A stretch of DNA of 64,000 nt from Sepiola atlantica (lineage: Eukaryota; Mollusca; Cephalopoda; Sepiida; Sepiolidae): positions 142,917,847-142,981,846 of the forward strand of contig OY744517.1 of NCBI GenBank assembly GCA_963556195.1, read 5' to 3'. Each line of letters begins with the position of its first letter. Within the stretch, counting starts at the first letter, position 1. A model generated the notes under the pieces. That model was not told the DNA's origin. It did no database searches and saw nothing but the letters and a program-made list of their open reading frames with translations. This document shows positions 22,522 through 33,870 of the stretch, piece by piece. The translations under genes and the position numbers were made by a program.

Positions 22522-23124
22522 AAATGTATAATTTGATGTTTCATATTCATTAATTCATTTATTAATAAATATGAAACCGTTGTAGTAAACTGGACATTTT
22601 CAACTGTGTGCAGCGTTTAACGGACGACGTTTCGTGGTGACTATTCCAATAGACACTGAATTCCTGTCCACATATGAATGTAAACAAAAGGAAACCAAAT
22701 AGATATTAAACCTGAACCTACACAAAACAGGTCTAAACCCAAATGTGGGAGGTTTTAATATGTATAATTATTTTCAAGAACCAAAGGAATTATTGTTCTG
22801 GTATAAAGCTTTAGGGGAGTAAAGACATAATTTCTTCTTAACGATGATTCAAGACGAGATGAACACAAATACGTTCACTTTAAAAATGACAAAGTTTGCT
22901 TTTGCTATTTGGTGGAGACATTTCGCTCAGACAGAATGAACGCCGCACAAAGTTAAAAAGGTTCAGTTTTTCAAAACGGCTTCATATACATTCGTTTTTT
23001 TAAAATCAATTAACACATTTTTTAATTTCCATGAAGTTACTTTTTATTTTTAGGGGGGTGGGGGCAGTTTTAGGCGAAAAACACGCTTTATATTACAAAT
23101 TGGTATTAGTGGATTTATCTTATT

Positions 23125-23127
<3 letters not shown>

Positions 23128-23203
<76 letters not shown>
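23128..23203. repeat. (AT)n microsatellite
   Basis: About 76 bp, ending at the perfect hairpin. Confidence 0.95.
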
Positions 23204-23207
<4 letters not shown>

Positions 23208-23278
23208 TTTGGTACAGAAAAATTAGTACAACATTCGTACCGTCGGTTTGTACTAATTTTTCTGTACCTAAATAAATA
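23202..23278. repeat. Perfect 21-bp-stem hairpin next to an (AT)n array
   Basis: GGTACAGAAAAATTAGTACA-A (23211-23231) pairs perfectly with 23248-23268, loop 16 nt. After one mismatch the flanking TTTATTT/AAATAAA sequences extend pairing by about 9 bp. It directly abuts the 3' edge of an (AT)n array. It could be a foldback relic or a small-RNA-type hairpin. Confidence 0.7.
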
Positions 23279-23359
23279 AATATTATGCTCTTAATTTTTA
23301 ACTTTAATTCTTAATTAATCGAGCACTCTGCTGGGATTTTTCCTACTATATAACAAAGA

Positions 23360-23361
<2 letters not shown>

Positions 23362-23432
<71 letters not shown>
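23362..23432. repeat. (AT)n microsatellite
   Basis: About 71 bp. Confidence 0.95.
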
Positions 23433-23435
<3 letters not shown>

Positions 23436-23960
23436 TGAATTCGTTTTTGACAAAACTAAAAATGTCTTATCATGCAAAATAGTCTTTATTGCATGAGTAA
23501 CGGCCACTTGATCATAATCGCTAAACAATCAAAACAAATGTAGAATTTTTACAAAGTTTAAATTTCAGTGGTTAGCATCCCCAAGTAGTTCATTTGTACT
23601 ACATCTATAACGTGACCATTGATAGTTTTGAGGTCATTAAAGCTCTTTGGTCATGTATAAGCAGTCTCAAATAAAGAAAGATAAAGTATCAGTATTCATT
23701 TACTATCATGCACATCGTAGTACCGCCCCCATTTGTGAATGCATGCGACCATCTGTTCGTTCATGCATAATACGTTAACCCATAATGTTTAAGCAACAGG
23801 TATAAGCAACGTATAAGCAACAGGTATTCAGAATACAGAACAATCGACTTACATTTACATATTTCACCAAAACACGTTTCGCGATACACGTGATAGTACA
23901 CTCTTTCCAAGTCACCATCTTTGATTCGATATATAATGTATATATACATATACAAATACA

Positions 23961-23965
<5 letters not shown>

Positions 23966-24042
<77 letters not shown>

Positions 24043-24056
24043 AGAGAGAAAGAGAG
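23966..24056. repeat. (AT)n(GA)n compound microsatellite
   Basis: AT to 24012, then GA with small breaks. Confidence 0.95.
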
Positions 24057-24479
24057 ATTACTGTTATTAAAAAAGTAGAGACTTGTAGTTGTTTTTTTTT
24101 CAAATTTTTTAATGCCGATGCTTGTGTACATGCGAAGCATACGTGGACACTACATATAGAACGCAGTTTTAACCTTACATAAACAGACAACATATTCACC
24201 CCAGAAAAAACTATTGAGACCCGTATATATCTTGATATACGTAACTGAGAGGGGATAGATTTAAGAGAAGGCATATAAGGGCTCAGTTGTAGGCCTTTCG
24301 AAAAACATCGTCTGAAATACAGCAAATGTCTCCGGAATGGCGATGATCATGATTCAGATGTTGACCTCAAAAGCTGTAAGTTTTAATTCTGTTAGCGGAT
24401 ACTTATCTTGAAGGCTGGTTATATGAACCATCTGACTAACCATGGAATAACAACCGCAAAATTATTTCACGGACGGAAA

Positions 24480-25345
24480 CTACAATAGAGGATATGATCA
24501 TCACCTCTTCTCATGTACTGGCTACCATACAAAACCTTGAAACATACAAAGCATGTTTACCTAATCTTATCTTTACTATAGAAATCTTGCTTCCCTGATA
24601 GCTGGAAAATTGCATCTGTGGTATCAGTTTTCAAAATCTCTGGTGAAATAACTGATCTTTATATACCATCTCCTTGATGCAATTTTATCAAAGATGGGTA
24701 TATTTGCTAATGACACCACGCTCTATTTTCGATATGCAGATAAATCGAATGCACACATATGCAGGCAATAGCTGAATCCTTAGAAAATGACATCTAGTTT
24801 GTAATAAAATTGGGACCAAAAATGGATGGTTTAATTCAATGCTACCAGGAAAATATAATTTCCTTTGACAATTATAAAAGAACTTTTCCACCGTGGCTGA
24901 TAGTACCATTCCCGAGAGGTCAACGTTTAAACCCACCGATCTAACATTCATGGAGTACTGATGCCATATCTTGGTAGGTCCCGTATTTTCTAACAAGATC
25001 CAGTCCTTGTCCGATCGCCGCAATGTTGCATTCCTGTGCTTGTTTTAAAAGTACCTCAACGGAATGTGCTCTGATGAACTAACTGCAACGTAGACACACA
25101 CGACTAGCAGCAAAATCCTATCTCTTTACTGTAGAGGTCTTCAGATGTAAGAAAAATTTCTACTTTAGTAACTTTTTACCTAGGACATTCCCTTTCTGCT
25201 TCGGGTTTGACCGACTATGCCAACATGCAGAAATTTAAATGTTATGTGAACAAACACCTTGCTGGACAACTCCCTTACTCAGGATGTCTCTATAAAAATG
25301 ACCCCTAATCACAGTAGCCCCTTACGTCTGGATAAAAGTAAACTA
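24480..25345 (+). mobile_element. LINE reverse transcriptase fragment with internal deletion, copy C
   Basis: The plus strand reads LPDSWKIASVVSVFKISG (RT block 1), jumps to GIFANDTTLYFRYADKS (YADD block with the first Asp changed to Asn) and QAIAESLENDI, and ends with MQKFKCYVNKHLAGQLP. The part between block 1 and the YADD block is deleted. The 3' end is homologous to that of copy A (13008-13130), which supports one family in opposite orientation. Confidence 0.65.
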
Positions 25346-25971
25346 AAAATGAGACAACATATGTTATGTGTAATAAAGGTTTCTAAGACCAGCTAAGGTT
25401 TGAAAAGACTCGGGAACCAAATCTCAAAAGACAAACCCATAAATGTCGTGGAAAATATGGTTTTTGTCCGACATCTGTGTTACAGGCCACGCAGATTCAC
25501 AGTGGGTTTTAAAAGCCACTCACGAAATCACGAATGAGGTAGGGATGACAGTGGAAAGAGGTAATAAGATTGCAATTATTTGTGAAGATACAGCGAGTCA
25601 TGATATACGTGTATTATGTGTGTTGCATGTATGTATGTAGGTAGGTATGTGTGTATTTGCACGTATTGGGGATACACTTATAAACTCCATATATTCAGAA
25701 AAATCACCAATTATCTGATTCACGAGTACCAACGACCCTCTGCAAAAGGTCACAAATCTTAGAAGAGTCGGTAGATTTAGAGATACTATCCGTTTATTGC
25801 CCTTTCAAAGAAACGAATTTGCAGACAGTACTTATGAATGAAAAATTAACCATGACAATTCAAAAATCCTAGTTTGCCCCGCTTCTTACTATGGCTAATG
25901 TCCAACTCTCCTCTCACCCACACCTAAAACTAATAATAAGCTTATGGCTTATTGTAAACTGAAATCACACT

Positions 25972-25996
25972 CTAAAGAGACTGTATAGGTCGAAAC
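25972..25996 (+). ncRNA. Hammerhead-like relic with GUC triplet
   Basis: CUAAAGA, GAC/GUC stem II, GAAAC, then after CTCAACAT a GUC triplet, and a partial stem I (TCACA with TGTAA). G5 is A, as at 11622. It lies about 30 bp before an (AT)n array. Confidence 0.35.
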
Positions 25997-26021
25997 CTCA
26001 ACATGTCGATGTAATCCATAC

Positions 26022-26024
<3 letters not shown>

Positions 26025-26091
<67 letters not shown>
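26025..26091. repeat. (AT)n microsatellite
   Basis: About 67 bp, just after a hammerhead-like relic. Confidence 0.95.
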
Positions 26092-26093
<2 letters not shown>

Positions 26094-26167
26094 AGCAGCA
26101 TTTTTTATTTGAGACATATTTTTTTTATATTACGGACAACGTATGTCTGCATATTTTTCTTTTCATC

Positions 26168-26217
<50 letters not shown>

Positions 26218-26237
26218 TTATTATTATTATTATTATT
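26168..26237. repeat. (CTT)n(ATT)n array, tail of LINE copy 1
   Basis: (CTT)n to 26216, then (ATT)n; on minus it follows the 3' UTR of the element at 26238. Confidence 0.9.
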
Positions 26238-26985
26238 GTTTGTACCTACTAGGAGTTCTCACACAGATCATCGTCAGATTACTCACCGACAACAACCAGT
26301 GGTATTTCATGGAGTCTGAGTGACAGCACGCCTCCCCAGATTTTCTAGTATTTTTCACCTCCTTTTGATAGCCACTGCAAATAACCTTGCGGTATCGCAA
26401 TAGCCTCTTACCATTGATTTATCGCTGGTAAGGACCATTGGTCTTCTCAGGGATTTGGGTGAAAATAAGCCTCCTCAAGGTCACAGTATTCTACGCACTC
26501 TTCCAGTTGAGTTCTGATTTGTGCTGTCCCTCCTCGGTCTTCTCACCATCCTTGACCCACTACAAATATTTTATCTGGGGGGGGGGGGAGGAAAGGAGGA
26601 GAGCTTATGGTGTTTCTTGTAATTTCTGTCCATTGGTTCATTTTGTGTGGTGTTAGCTGAGGCCGGTGTAATTTATTAGGGTGGAGAGATTATGAAGTGA
26701 TGTTTCCTGTAGTTTCTGTTTCTTGGTTCGTGATGTGGTGTTCTTCGTGTGGTTTTGTTTTCTTCCTGTTATAAATTCTGTGTGATTGGTTACCCTGTGT
26801 AGCTTATGCGGGTTTGTTTCCGCATTGAAGGATTTTCCTTAAGATTACAGTTTTGATCATTGTCGTCTTTTGTATGGTTTCGATGGTCTTTTTGATTCCA
26901 ATTTCTCCCAGTCTTTTCTCCAGTTTTTTGGGATTGTTCTTAGTGCTCTAACGATTATTGGTATTATACTGACTTTTATTTCTAT
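26238..26985 (-). mobile_element. REL-endonuclease-type LINE, 3' part, copy 1
   Basis: This is homologous to the 27073 copy. On minus it opens with VSIIPIIVRALRTIPKNW directly after the (TAA)n tail of copy 2, then has the same 3' UTR landmarks, including the TCTGAGTGACA and CGATACCGCA strings (read on minus or plus accordingly). It ends TCCTAGTAGGTACAAAC followed by (AAT)n at 26217-26237 and (GAA)n. It is truncated exactly at the other copy's tail. Confidence 0.65.
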
Positions 26986-26993
26986 TATTATTA

Positions 26994-27072
<79 letters not shown>
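26984..27072. repeat. (ATT)n array, tail of LINE copy 2
   Basis: About 89 bp of nearly pure ATT. Confidence 0.95.
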
Positions 27073-27073
<1 letters not shown>

Positions 27074-28003
27074 TGCATTCACTAGGAGTTCTCACACAAG
27101 TCATCGTCAGTAATTGCTCACTGATAATAACTGGTGGTGTTCTCTGGAGTCTGAGTGACTACAGGCCACCCCAGATTTCCAGTACTCTCCAATTATTTTC
27201 GATAACAATTGCAAATTACTTTGCAGTATCGCAGCAACCACTTACCATTGATTGCTTATTGGTAACGACTATTGGTCTCCTCTGGCATTGGGTGGCAATA
27301 AGCCTCCCGAAGGTCGCAGTACTCTCCCCACTCTTCCAGTGGAGGTCTGGTTAGTGCTCTCCCTCCTCGGCCTTCCCATCCCCATTAACCTTTCATAACT
27401 ATTTTGTAATGTATCAGCCAAGGCTGGTGCCATCACTTATTTTAGGATGGGAGGCAATTTATGAAGTTTCTTGCAGTTTCTGTTTCTTGGGTTCATGTGG
27501 TGGTGATTTTCCTATGGTTTTCTTTTTTTCTTGTTGTAACATCCATGTGACTGGTTACAATTCGCAGCTTATGCGGGGTGGTTTCTGGATTTTCAGGATT
27601 TTCCTTAAGATTTCAGCTGTTTGTATCATTGCCGCCCTTTGTATGGTCTTATTTATCTCTTCGATTCCAATTTCTCCCAGTCTTTCTTCCAGTTTTTTTT
27701 TAACGTTCTTAGTGCTCCTACGATTATTGGTATTATATTAACTTTCTTGATGCTCCATATCCCTTTCAATTCTCTGGCAAGTTCCGTGTATTTGCTTCGT
27801 TTTTCCGTCACCTTAATCTTCACTCGGTGGTCTGCGGGAACGGCAAAATCTACAACTTGGCAGGATTTTTCCTTCTTGTTGACTATTATGACATCCGGTC
27901 TCCTTGTATGAGTTTATCTGTTTGCACCTCCATGTCCTAGAGGATTTTGTGATTTTCGTTTTCCAGTACTGCCTCTGTTTTTTTGTACTATTTGTCTGCG
28001 TGT
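27073..28003 (-). mobile_element. REL-endonuclease-type LINE, 3' part with (TAA)n tail, copy 2
   Basis: The minus strand reads EAVLENENHKIL near 27990, EVQTDKLIQ, then after a one-base frameshift RRPDVIIVNKKEKSCQVVDF, AVPADHRVKIK, RSKYTELARELKGIWSIKK and VNIIPIIVGALRTL up to a stop near 27652. RPD, about 13 residues, VVDxAVP is a restriction-like endonuclease layout, similar in design to but a different lineage from the one at 35655. About 550 bp of 3' UTR follow, ending CTCCTAGTGAATGCAAAT on minus and then (TAA)n at 27072-26984, which looks like the element's own tail. Confidence 0.65.
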
Positions 28004-28276
28004 TCGAATTATTATTAATAATAATTTCAATAATCGTGACAACATTCTAAAATACTTATTATACTACCTTATTAATACTATAACCATCCCACGGTTCTAG
28101 CCAAGTATATTAATGAATACTTAAAGATACACGTTCTTTACTTGAAAACAACCCTGAAGATGGATCCAGATGGACTTTAAAGTACTAGGGTTCAAAACGA
28201 GTACGGCAAATACATTGGCCAGTTACAGCTCCAGCTCCGAAAATTTATAAGATCTTAGAACAGATCACTCCCCCCC

Positions 28277-28279
<3 letters not shown>

Positions 28280-28352
<73 letters not shown>
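28280..28352. repeat. (TA)n microsatellite after a C9 run
   Basis: About 73 bp. Confidence 0.95.
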
Positions 28353-28354
<2 letters not shown>

Positions 28355-28394
28355 GACTCCTTTAATAATATTAAGTCTAGCGTAAATGCTTTGA

Positions 28395-28575
28395 ATCTAA
28401 CTAATACAGTGGTGTTCCATAGAGTCTGAGTGACAATAAGTTTCTCCATATTTTCAGTACTTTAAAGCTCTTTCGATAACCGTTTCAAATTATTTTACGT
28501 TATCGCAATAACTGCTTACCATTTATTGCTCGCCGATAACAACAGCAGGCTCTTTCTGGAATTTGAATTTCAACA
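28395..28575 (-). mobile_element. REL-endonuclease-type LINE 3' UTR, copy 3 (partial)
   Basis: About 170 bp match the 3' UTR of the copies at 26238 and 27073; the plus strand shows GTGGTGTTCCATAGAGTCTG, TATCGCAATAACTGCTTACC and GCTCGCCGATAACAAC in order. The last about 50 bp and the (TAA)n tail are missing. Confidence 0.6.
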
Positions 28576-28579
28576 ACTC

Positions 28580-29539
28580 ATCCCCGCTCAGGTTCAAGCA
28601 ATGCAGGAACCTTTCGAGGAGATATTTGTGTTAGAGACGATCAAAATGCATTATTCGATATAGATCTAAATGGTGTTTCTTTCTATTCTAGTTTTCTCAC
28701 CACTTTAAATATTCAACATTTCGAGAGAAATCTCATCTTTTAAGGAAAATCAAAAATGTTCATCACAGTTTTTGATTGTTTGTGTATCTATTGTTATATG
28801 TTTTTCTTAATGGGAACGCTGTAATTGTCCGAATGTCGTCATAGGTTGCAACTGATCAAAATAATTTATGCGAATTCGAGCATAAATATTGCATACACAT
28901 GTCTCTGTGTGTGTGTGTGTGTGTATAAGTTATGAATGAGGTTGTGAAGTTAATAAATCTGTGTTGAGTTTTAATCTGTTTTTAATTTGTGAGTTGAGTC
29001 TAACTATAATTATAACCTCTTTAATTCTCAGGTTGTCAACATATCTTTCACTAAACTCAATACTTACAGTTACATTATTACGTTTTTACATTTAAACGAC
29101 TGTTTTCTAAAAGAGGGTGACTGTGCGTTGAAACGGTCTTTAATGTGAATGTTGAGTTGTCTGATCGTGCTACCCATAATATGTATATATACCGATATAT
29201 AGCGTATACTGTGTTTTTGTATAGGGAAAATGACCACAGTGTTTTATTACGTATGTAAGAACATACTATTTTATTACAAACTATATATTAATTTGATCGG
29301 CTATTGTTACCTGCGGTTTCACGAAAAACAGTGGAAATCGAAATCCCTGGGTTACAAAATACGTTGATGTTTTTCAGCCGATAGTCTGCACATTGAATTC
29401 AACACATTTGGTAACTCTCTACTCTTAAGCTATAGAAAGGCTACGTTATGTATTCTTCGACTTAACGAGCTGGATTTACAGAGTTTCCGTTAAAACGCAA
29501 GTATCGATGGCCGATCGAAATAATATACATTGTTGTTTG

Positions 29540-29587
<48 letters not shown>

Positions 29588-29990
29588 TAGAAAGCGATTT
29601 ATAGATACATTGAGAGAATGTGAAAAAGTGTGAGTTTTGGGGCGTATTTTTATACACGCTGTTTTTTACATATACTTTTTGTGAACAAAGTAGGACTATA
29701 TTTTAAAGCAGCATTGTGTCAGCTAACACCACTCAAAAAATATGACTACACTGGTACATAAATATAATGACCAGTGTTATTTAACACGACCTTCCTTTTC
29801 AAATAATATTCATAGTTTTGGTTACAAAGAGACACGCATAGAATATTGATTATACTCAGGAAATAAAAATATTTTCTTTTTTTAATGGGATCTATGGCTT
29901 TCACCTGCTTCTTACTGATTTGATTGCTAGTCTCATCTTTCTGCAACGTGAGATGATATATATAGTTACTTTTTCAAGAACATAAACTCT
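28580..29990. other. AT-rich sequence with short (GT)n and (AT)n
   Basis: It contains (GT)n at 28908-28925 and (AT)n at 29542-29585. No coding signal recognised. Confidence 0.35.
29542..29585. repeat. (AT)n microsatellite
   Basis: About 44 bp. Confidence 0.95.
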
Positions 29991-29999
29991 TTCTTTATG

Positions 30000-30790
30000 A
30001 AAAGATGATACAGCCTTCCAACTTGCACAACCTGCATCTCTTCACTGACATTGCCCCTGCAGATGTGAGACAGAAAGTTGCCAGTTGAGTAGAGATAAGA
30101 AAGGCTACCAATGATGAACACTATCTCCTTTATAGACATAAACCTTCCACTTAACGACCGTAGTCAGAGAATGGTTTCCTGAGTCATATCCAGCCCCTAA
30201 CTACATCTCAAGAAAAGACTTGTTTAGCCGTCATCTTGGATAATCAATTCCTCTTAAGAAATATTCTGCCGATTCGACGGTTGTTTTCGATGCTCACTTT
30301 AATTCTTATCCTCAAGTGGTGACCCATTAGTAAAAAAGGGGAAGACCATAATGCAGCTATTGACCAGTAGAATAGAGAATGACCCTCTTCTAACTTGCAT
30401 GGAGCATGGGGCCCTTTTTCTGAAGCCCTCCTTTCTGGCTCAGAAGCACCCTGGATCATACCGCCTGAGAACGGGAATGGGGCGATTAAAAACTGCTATG
30501 AGCAGATGGGGCTACAAAACCGACTCAACCATCTGCGAATGTTGAGAGGATGACCATATAATGCAGCACTACCATTCCTGCCCTCTACTACACACCCAGT
30601 GCAGTTTTAAAGATCTCGCAGGGTTCAATGATAATGAAAAGGGGTTCGTAAAGAAGTGGAGCATGTCGTATGCCACAGTCTTCAAAGACACGCAAAGAAG
30701 AATCCCGTTTGGTGTTGAAATGTATCTGTTTACGATAACTGAACGTTCAACTGTCGAGATGTTGGTTATTTTTTTAGGCTATGTTAAATA
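30000..30790 (+). mobile_element. Second LINE family, C-terminal domain, copy 1
   Basis: The region encodes NLHNLHLFTDIAPADVRQKVA at 30017, then after lesions a frame with RLRTGMGRLKTAMSRWGYK, STICEC, HIMQHYHSCPLL and FKDLAGFNDNEKGFVKKW. The order RLRTGxGR, WGYK, CxC, H-x-x-x-CP, DLAxFN is the C-terminal zinc-knuckle-like tail found after the RT/RNase H region of several non-LTR elements. At least two in-frame stops separate the parts. It is clearly homologous to the copy at 56376-56990 but not to the Jockey/CR1-like set. Confidence 0.6.
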
Positions 30791-31279
30791 GTTATAGATT
30801 CTCACTGTAGAATTGTTGTTTAATCTAACAGTATAACGCTTTCAATTTTCAACCTAGACGATACCCCGGGGTATACTTACAACTTGGCACGACGCTCTTA
30901 TAAATACACAAATAAACGGTAAAAAAATACTCTCTCCTGTTTTTAACGAATACAGGAGATCCTATCATATAATGTCAGTCTAATATTAGTAAATTTTGTA
31001 TCAAGAAGATTTTTGTTTTAAATTTCTTTCTCGTTAGAAAGCGATTTGACGTCATGGGTTGGCTTTGAGGAATTCCCTTCTCTGTGCCGCGTGTGAAATA
31101 TTACTACTCAATTCGTTCACGTAATCCTATACACACTCGTTCTTAAAATTCAGCTTGAAACATTTGACAAAACCTATTTCCCCTTTTATGCTTTAGACTC
31201 CTTCCGTACAAAAAAGAAATTCGTTTCCCCTGACGATTATAATCTCATTCAGGGTCTTCCTATTTATCACCGACTTTTC

Positions 31280-31280
<1 letters not shown>

Positions 31281-31310
<30 letters not shown>

Positions 31311-32030
31311 CTTCTTCTTCTTCTTCTTCTTCTTCTTCTTCTTCTTCTTCTTCCTCCACCCCCTCTTTCCCACCCTTCTTCTTCTGTTGCCCTTCTCCCC
31401 TTTTCTGCGACCTGCCTTTTTTTGTTCTTATTCCTCTCCTCTTTCTGGTTTTCCACTTCATACTACTTTTTTCTCTTTTTCTTATAGCTGTTAATTCCTT
31501 TTCTTTCTTTTTCTCTTTTTTATTTTTCGTCGTCTTCTTTTTCGTATTTTTTATTTATTTATTTGTGTTTTATTTTAATTTTAGGTGTTTAATTTTTGTC
31601 ATTTTTTTCATTCATCTTCTCTCCCGCCTTCTTTCTATTTCTTCGTGTATTTTTCTTAGCCGTCTTCTTTCTTTCATCCATTCATTCAGGCGTCTTTTTT
31701 CTTTCTTTGTTTCTTTTCTTCTACATTTTCTTTTTTATTCTCCGCCCTTTTCCCTTTTCTGGGTCTTTCTATCTCCGACCTTTTCCTCTTTTCTTTCATT
31801 GTCATTGTTTTTTCTCTTCTAAGTATTTATTTTTCCTTTCGTTCTCCGACTTCTTCTTTCGCTCTTCTTCACCGTTTTCTTCCTTCTTTTGTCTTCTTCG
31901 TTTTCTTTTTATTTTATTTTTACCACATTTCCCTTTTTGTTTTGCATTTATTTTTTCTTTAATATATTTTCATTATCTGTTTTCTTTACGTTCACTTCTT
32001 GCATTCTTTCTGTCTTTCCATTGTTGAAAT
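31281..32030 (+). repeat. Polypyrimidine tract starting with (CTT)n
   Basis: A (CTT)n array (about 31281-31352) passes into about 680 bp of strongly T/C-biased strand. The Phe/Leu/Ser-rich ORFs here (for example 143 codons at 31596) and the Arg- or Glu-rich minus ORFs are composition artefacts. It could form triplex or H-DNA. Confidence 0.75.
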
Positions 32031-32099
32031 TATTATAACATAAAAATGATCCATTATATATACATACAATTAGCTCTATTTTTCCATAACTATTTTTTC

Positions 32100-32357
32100 A
32101 CTCTTCTCCCGCCAATCTGTCTCCCGTTCTGCCATTTTGTCTCCCTTACCGTCATTTTGTCTCCCTCTCCGTCATTTTGTCTTCATTCTCGCCATTTTGT
32201 CTCCTTTTATCCAATTTTGTTTCTCTTCCATCCTTGTTGTCTCTCTTCTCTCCATTTTGTCTCCCTTCCATTAATTTGATTCTCTTATCGCCATTTTGTC
32301 TCCCTTCCTCCTATTTTGTTTCTCTTTCCGCCATTTTGTTTCTCTTTCCGCCATTTT
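32100..32357 (+). repeat. 20-bp minisatellite CCATTTTGTCTCCCTTCC
   Basis: About thirteen units of roughly 20 bp, each a variant of CGCCATTTTGTCTCCCTTCC, ending at GCCATTTTGAGTAG. Confidence 0.8.
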
Positions 32358-32359
32358 GA

Positions 32360-33200
32360 GTAGCAACTTCTTTGTTTAATACTTGTCCGTCAGCGTATGC
32401 CAAACATCTGGAAACCATGTTCGTTCTCTTTTATTTCACACCGTTTTGCACGGATTCCTTTTCTGGAATTTCGTGTACCTAAAATAACCGCACTACACAG
32501 TCATTACTTTCCAAAAATATGAACTCAGGAATCTTCAAATTTCCGACTGCCTGTTTTGAATTTATACATTCTTGAGATTGTCATTCTAATTTTCAACACT
32601 GACTCAGCCTCATCTTAGTATGGCATGACACCGCATTTGATTGTGAGACCATAATTTGGTAGCTTTGGCAGGTATGGGGTCACCTTCTTAGTGTCCATTA
32701 CTCTTAGGTCAATTTGTTTTGTTTATTTATTCCCTACCAAACATAAAAAACAACGTTTGAATAAATATAGAATAAGATCCTGAAAAATCTAATGGAAATT
32801 ACACATTTAATTTTTTAATATCATAATAAATGAAATAATAAAAATTAAACAATTTTTTCAAATCTGCTTCAATCTATAGTTTTCAAAAAATTCTCTTCCT
32901 CTAATTGCCTCCTCTTCACTTTTAATACGCGATCAACTACTATATCCAGATTTACGACTGACACAAATACCCATCTATCTTCCTCCCCCTCTTTCACATC
33001 ATCTCCTTTCACTCATATAATCTCCCTTCCGGTGTTTCCCGATGGTCGTCAACTCTTTGCTGTATAAATGAATTTGTACGTTTTTTGATAAAGCCCTTAT
33101 ACACACAAGACCCAGGATGTTTGAAATCGACCGAAATATCGATTGGTTTAGAAAAGTGTCTACGTTATTATTTCTACTAATCTGTTTTTATACTTATCCA
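32360..33200. other. AT-rich sequence without recognised features
   Basis: No domain-bearing ORF or structured repeat was seen between the minisatellite and the (CA)n array. Confidence 0.35.
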
Positions 33201-33221
33201 CTATTTACTGTAGTAAAATTT

Positions 33222-33283
33222 ACACACACACACATACACACACACATACACACACACACATACACACACATACATACACACAC

Positions 33284-33366
<83 letters not shown>

Positions 33367-33380
33367 CAGAGAGAGAGAGA
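33222..33380. repeat. (CA)n(TA)n(GA)n compound microsatellite
   Basis: CA with CATA breaks to 33283, TA to 33334, then GA. Confidence 0.95.
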
Positions 33381-33384
33381 AACA

Positions 33385-33530
33385 AATTCTAACGACCATA
33401 TCTTTATTCCCAGCAAAACGATTCATTTTAAAAGCTGTTTTGTCATTTGTCCAGGCAATCAAGATTTTTAGAATTAACTAAACCATGAACATTCTAGGAC
33501 AATGATTCATCAGAATAAATCAGAGAATAT
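33385..33530 (+). repeat. Dispersed repeat pair, copy 1
   Basis: It shares in order ATATCTTTATTCCCAGCA, GATTCATTTTAAAAGCTGTT, TGTCCAGGCAATCAAGATTT and GGACAATGATTCATCAGAAT with 37570-37720. Diverged, same orientation. Confidence 0.5.
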
Positions 33531-33804
33531 TTCTTATTATCCAAACGCATGTGTATTCACTCGAAGTTCAGCGCCATGTTTAATTTTACCAGACAATCCA
33601 AAATATTGTTGTATCCCCATATCTAGATCATCTCAAAGACACAAAATGCATGGCTCATCCCGCCGAAAAACAAAACAGAAAAAAAAAACGAGTAAGAAAA
33701 AAAACGAGAAAAATATTTTATTTTCTATTTACAAATGTTCTGGATTCATATATTAATATCTGTTTAGTTTAAACACTGACGTTTTGACATCAAAAATGAA
33801 TATA

Positions 33805-33807
<3 letters not shown>

Positions 33808-33867
<60 letters not shown>
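33808..33867. repeat. (TA)n microsatellite
   Basis: About 60 bp. Confidence 0.95.

Positions 33868-33869
<2 letters not shown>

Positions 33870-33870
<1 letters not shown>

Noticed and set aside
31193..31461. Arg-rich or Glu-rich minus-strand ORFs
   Set aside because: They translate the (CTT)n array; no domain outside the repeat.
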